Source: Piromyces finnis (lineage: Eukaryota; Neocallimastigomycota; Neocallimastigomycetes; Neocallimastigales; Neocallimastigaceae). Taken from it: a stretch of 64,000 bases of DNA. Numbering within the stretch: the stretch's first letter is position 1; every line of letters starts with the position of its first letter. The notes below the pieces were generated by a model, which did no database searches, had not been told where the DNA came from, and worked only from the letters and a program-made list of their open reading frames with translations. The position numbers and the translations under genes are program-made. Positions 59,774 through 64,000 of this stretch are shown piece after piece. The stretch is taken from assembly GCA_002104945.1 (NCBI GenBank), contig MCFH01000001.1, positions 1,453,001-1,517,000 of the forward strand, written 5' to 3'.

Positions 59774-62449
59774 TTTATTTCATAATTTTTAATTTATTTA
59801 ATATTATTGTATTAAATAATCTTTACTAATATTTTCCTAAATTAATAATTGTAAGAAAATTATTTAAATATTCAATTTATTTTTATATTTAATTTATTCT
59901 TAATATTTGATAGATAATATTAATAAATGCTAAATATATTTAATTATACTGTTGTATTTTAATTTAAATATCTAAAGGATGTTTTGATAATCAATATTTC
60001 AAAGGAAGCAAAATTTATAAATATAGTATTAGCACGTTAAATCATTTTTAATACATTAAAGGTCGATATGTCAATGAAATTCAAATATAAAATTTTACAG
60101 TGATAAATATCGGATTATGTATATCAAATTAAATATAAAATATGTTTTACAATGTTATTTAAAACCGGTCGGATTTAGTATTATGTTTTATATATAGTAT
60201 ATCAAAAAAAAAAATAAAAAAATTGGATTTTATAATAAAAAAATTTATACAATTATTAATAACCTTATGTAAAACAATTAAATTTTATATTTTTATATAT
60301 ATTTATATTCTTTTTTTTTTCTTTTAATAAACTTACATTTAAACATTTATAATTTGTGGAATGAAATTTCACTCTTCCTTTAATAATTATAATATTTATT
60401 TTTAAAAAAGAATTGATGCAAATTTTCTTTTTAATTATAAAATTATATTTAAATAAAAATTAAATTTTGTGAAACCTTAACATAAAATTCTAAAATTCTA
60501 TTTGATTTATTATTTTATTTTTTTATATAATATATTAATAAAAATAAAATTAAAATTAAAACAAAATTTTATTAATAGAATAAAATTTTTATTAGCCAAT
60601 CAAAATTATGTTTACATAAATTTTTGTATAAATCTACAATAAAAATAATTATAAAAAAAATATAAATAATAATAGTATTAAATAGCAATAAATTTTTAAT
60701 ATATATTTTATATTATTTGTTTGTAAATACAATGTAAAATAAAATAATGTAAAAACAAAGGGTTAGGTAATTTATAAAATTTTTTGAGGATTAGTTTATA
60801 TTATATATTTTTGTATAATTTTTGTATTGCTGTAATTTTATAAAAATTTTTAATTATTATAGAATATCTCAAAATAGTCAACATTTCTCTAAAACTACTA
60901 TAAGAATTATTCTAATTTATTCTAATAAATAAGAAAACCATAATTGGAAGTTAAGAAAAAAATTGATTTTTTAAATGCTTGAAATCAAAAGTTATGAAAA
61001 TAAATTCTTTTTTTTCTAAAAACTTTAAAATATGTTAATAAAAAAGAAAATATTTTTTAAGATAATTAAACAATTATCCTTTTTTTTTTTATAGAATTAT
61101 AAGTTATTTCATAGAACAAATAATATGTAATAAGAGATAGAAAAAAGTGTATTATCTTCTTTATTTAAAAAAAAGAGAAAAATAGAAATAGTTAATGGAG
61201 TATTAAGAACAACAAAAAAAATTTTTAGATAAGTTTTTTTTTTTCTTTTTTTTTTGTTGTTTCAATAATGAAATAATTAATATTTTAAATATTTTAATAT
61301 TAAACTTTTTATATTTAATGTATTATAATGCATTTTTTTGTATCATATGTATATACATGTATATAATAAAATATTTTATTTAAATAAAAAATAGCTATAT
61401 AAATTAAAATAATAAATGTATATTCACATTTATTTTTATATAAATAAATAAAATTGTTAATTGTTACATTTAGTGTGACTGTCTCCATTATAATTAATTT
61501 TAAAATTTTGATTTTGTGAATTATAGAATGATGATTTAATTAATAATTTAAAAGGAATGATAAATAGTTCAGTAACTTGTTTTTGCTAGCATATATGTAT
61601 ATATATTATATATAATAATATATGTTGTATATTAAAATATTATATAATTATATATAATATTTTCATAATTACAATAATTTAAGCTTATAATAACATTATT
61701 TTATATTAATATAATTTTATTAAAACTTATTTATTGTTTGATATTTAATTAAAATGTCTATTTAAAGAGTATAAATAATAAATGATATTGATCTGATTTT
61801 TTTTTTTTTACATAAAATTAATATATAAAGGATTGAAATGGTAAAAAAAGGACCTATTTTATAATTTTTTTAATTATTATCATATATACCTATTTTATTG
61901 TAGTAAATTCTTTTTTTTTACATACTAATAAATTGAGAAGAAAATTTATATAAATATAAATTAAAAACTAATTTAATGTAATATGAAAGAAATACAAAAT
62001 AAATTATGCATTATCTATTATAGAGTCAGTTTACTCCAAATAATTACTTAGAGTACTTATGCAATATTATTTTACATATTTCTTACTTTACCATTTATTT
62101 AATTTAATATTTTATCCATTTATTTTTTATTTTTTGCTTAATTTTATTAAGATTTTCAAAAATTGGATACAATTAATTATTATAAAATGTGGATTTAAAA
62201 AATAAAGTAATTGTTTATTTTTTAATAATTATTATTTTATTAAAATCTTATTAAAATTAGAGGTGGTTTAAGTTGATTGCTTTAAATTCAACCAATAAAA
62301 TTAATCCAACATTAATTTTAAATTTTGTTTTTAATTAAAGTTTTTAAAGTTACACCAAACTGAATTCCCACCATATTAAATTAAGCTCCGAGTAATTTAT
62401 AGATGTTTCTATTTCATTTTGTTTTTTTTGTATAATAAAAAATAGAATA

Positions 62450-62480
<31 letters not shown>

Positions 62481-64000
62481 TTTTTTTGAATTCTTCTTTA
62501 ATTATTATTATGTTAAAAATTAGAATTAAACTTTAATTATAATTATCCAATATATTATTAATTTATATAGGAATAATAACATTAACATTAAATAACAATT
62601 GTAATTATATTATATTAGTAATGCGGCGGCATATGATATGTATATTAAAGAAATATAAAAGACATATTAAATAATGAAATTAAAAGTAATAGAATCAATA
62701 TAGTTTTCTTATTGTTTTTGATAATTTTTATTAAATTTAATTTATTAATAAAAGATATTTATAAAGAATTTATAAAAAATAAGAATTAATATCACTATTT
62801 TACCGAATTCTTGTTTTTCATATATTTACTTATTAATATTAATATTTTACCAAATTAGTTAAAATACTTATTTATTGATTATAATAGTCCTTATATAATT
62901 ATTAATTTATTAGCATTAACATTCATTTCATTTATTCTATTCATACTCTATTATAATACTGTTTAATTCTTAATAACGTACCAAAAATCAATATATAATG
63001 ATTTGATTTTAAGAAAATTTTGTAGAATATAGAAAATTTTTAAAGTTAATATGTTATTTAATGAAAATAGAATTTTATAATGATAACAGTAATTCTATAT
63101 TATTACTAAAATTAAGAATTAGTATAATGTTAAAATACAATAGTTTATTAATTACAATTTTTCTTTCTTTTTCTCTTATTCTAAATCTTTCTTTACTTTT
63201 CCATTTTATTTTATTCCTTTTTTTTTTTTTTTTTTTGCATTTTACACTAAATCTATCATAAGATTAAAAATTTAATTAATTTAATTTCAGTATAAAAATG
63301 GTATCCAATGAATATTAGAAATGTCAGTTTTTGAGATTTTAATAAAAATTTAATAAATAGAATTTTTTAAAATAAAATAAAAAATGAAATAAAAACAAAT
63401 ATACTTTTTCTTTTATGCCTAAACTATTATTGAAATATATATTTTAGAAGTAAAGTAAAAAATAATGATTCACTTTAAGCGTCTAAGTATTCATTATTCA
63501 TTTAAATACTTATTTGTAAATAAATAAAAAAATATAATGAAAAAAATGCAATATAGTAATATATCAAGCAAAAAAAAATTTGTTATTTTTTATCATTGAT
63601 TGTAAATATTTCAATAATTTTCCTTTATTAAATTTATGAATTGTATATTTTATCTTTATTATTATTGAAGTTTAGTAATATTATTTTTGAATAGCCAATG
63701 ATTTTTTAGCAAGTGTTCATTTAATATATTCCTTTTTATAGTTGTTTTATTTATAATAAAATAAATATAAACGTCTCCTTTTTTCAAATTTTATTCATTT
63801 ATTCCTATATTATTGTTGTTGTTTAACTTTAATAGTATTTATTAAAAGTTTTTACATGCTAGGAATTCTTAATAATGAAGATACATTATTTTTCTATTTA
63901 TTTTACTAAGATTCTGAAAAAAACCGTTAGTTGCTTAACTAAATTATTAATATTAAAGTTATGACAATTTAATAATATTTTAATTAAAACCTTTATTTAA
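59774..64000. other. AT desert without a supported gene
   Basis: Beyond the promoter of the DPBB gene no coding region is supported. Slightly richer islands occur near 60035-60185 and 62270-62400 but contain no continuous frame, splice pattern, C/D or H/ACA boxes, or tRNA features. The open frame at 63061-63261 is low-complexity Leu/Ile/Phe and is not called. Confidence 0.6.

Noticed and set aside
62270-62400. Possible MITE with GGTGG ends
   Set aside because: The two ends (GAGGTGGTTTAAG and the complement of GAATTCCCACC) agree over only a few bases and no target-site duplication was found.

Overview
The window is nuclear DNA from a eukaryote with an extremely AT-rich genome. It has long AT deserts, many A/T homopolymers and TAA/TTA, TAAA and TTTTA microsatellites. 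Genes are split by short AT-rich GT-AG introns, and some proteins carry asparagine runs. Several features point to an early-diverging, probably zoosporic fungus: a fungal-type UPF0658 Golgi membrane protein, a C/D snoRNA cluster in the order known from yeast, a large EF-hand-repeat protein of a kind I associate with flagellated cells, an NPSN-type SNARE, and a secreted expansin-like (DPBB) protein. Base composition and poly-Asn are what I would expect of an anaerobic gut fungus (Neocallimastigomycota). Placement at that level is inference.

Layout. 1-10.9 kb holds no gene I can support, only a possible relic exon and two tiny retroposed tails (one with a clear target-site duplication). 10.95-12.3 kb (-): R3H-domain protein. 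13.6-18.2 kb (-): 1100-residue coiled-coil protein with a C-terminal membrane anchor. 20.2-22.5 kb (+): calreticulin ending in KDEL. 23.7-27.7 kb (+): 931-residue EF-hand-repeat protein. 28.3-29.1 kb (+): snoRNA cluster with recognisable homologues of snR57, snR55 and snR61, then an H/ACA candidate. 29.5-31.5 kb: nested LINE remnants. 32.2-34.3 kb (-): PDI-like ER protein with a monothiol CPYS site. 36.5-37.2 kb (+): Cys-rich type I membrane protein. 38.0-40.1 kb (-): UPF0658 Golgi protein. 41.1-42.0 kb (+): ribosomal stalk protein P1. 42.2-44.9 kb (-): NPSN-like Qb-SNARE. 46.1-50.4 kb (-): Asn-rich C2H2 zinc-finger protein. 52.6-56.4 kb (-): ARS2/SERRATE. 57.9-58.4 kb: TTTTA satellite. 58.6-59.8 kb (-): DPBB protein with a GPI-like tail. 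59.8-64 kb: AT desert.

Functional themes are the early secretory pathway (calreticulin, PDI-like, UPF0658, SNARE, the tail-anchored coiled coil, secreted DPBB), ribosome production (P1, rRNA 2'-O-methylation guides) and nuclear RNA metabolism (ARS2). Neighbouring genes do not form operons. Exon models were built by hand from splice signals and reading-frame continuity. All multi-exon genes close in frame except the C2H2 gene, which has one frame break inside a TTA repeat. rRNA target sequences and yeast snoRNA names are from memory and should be checked against a database.
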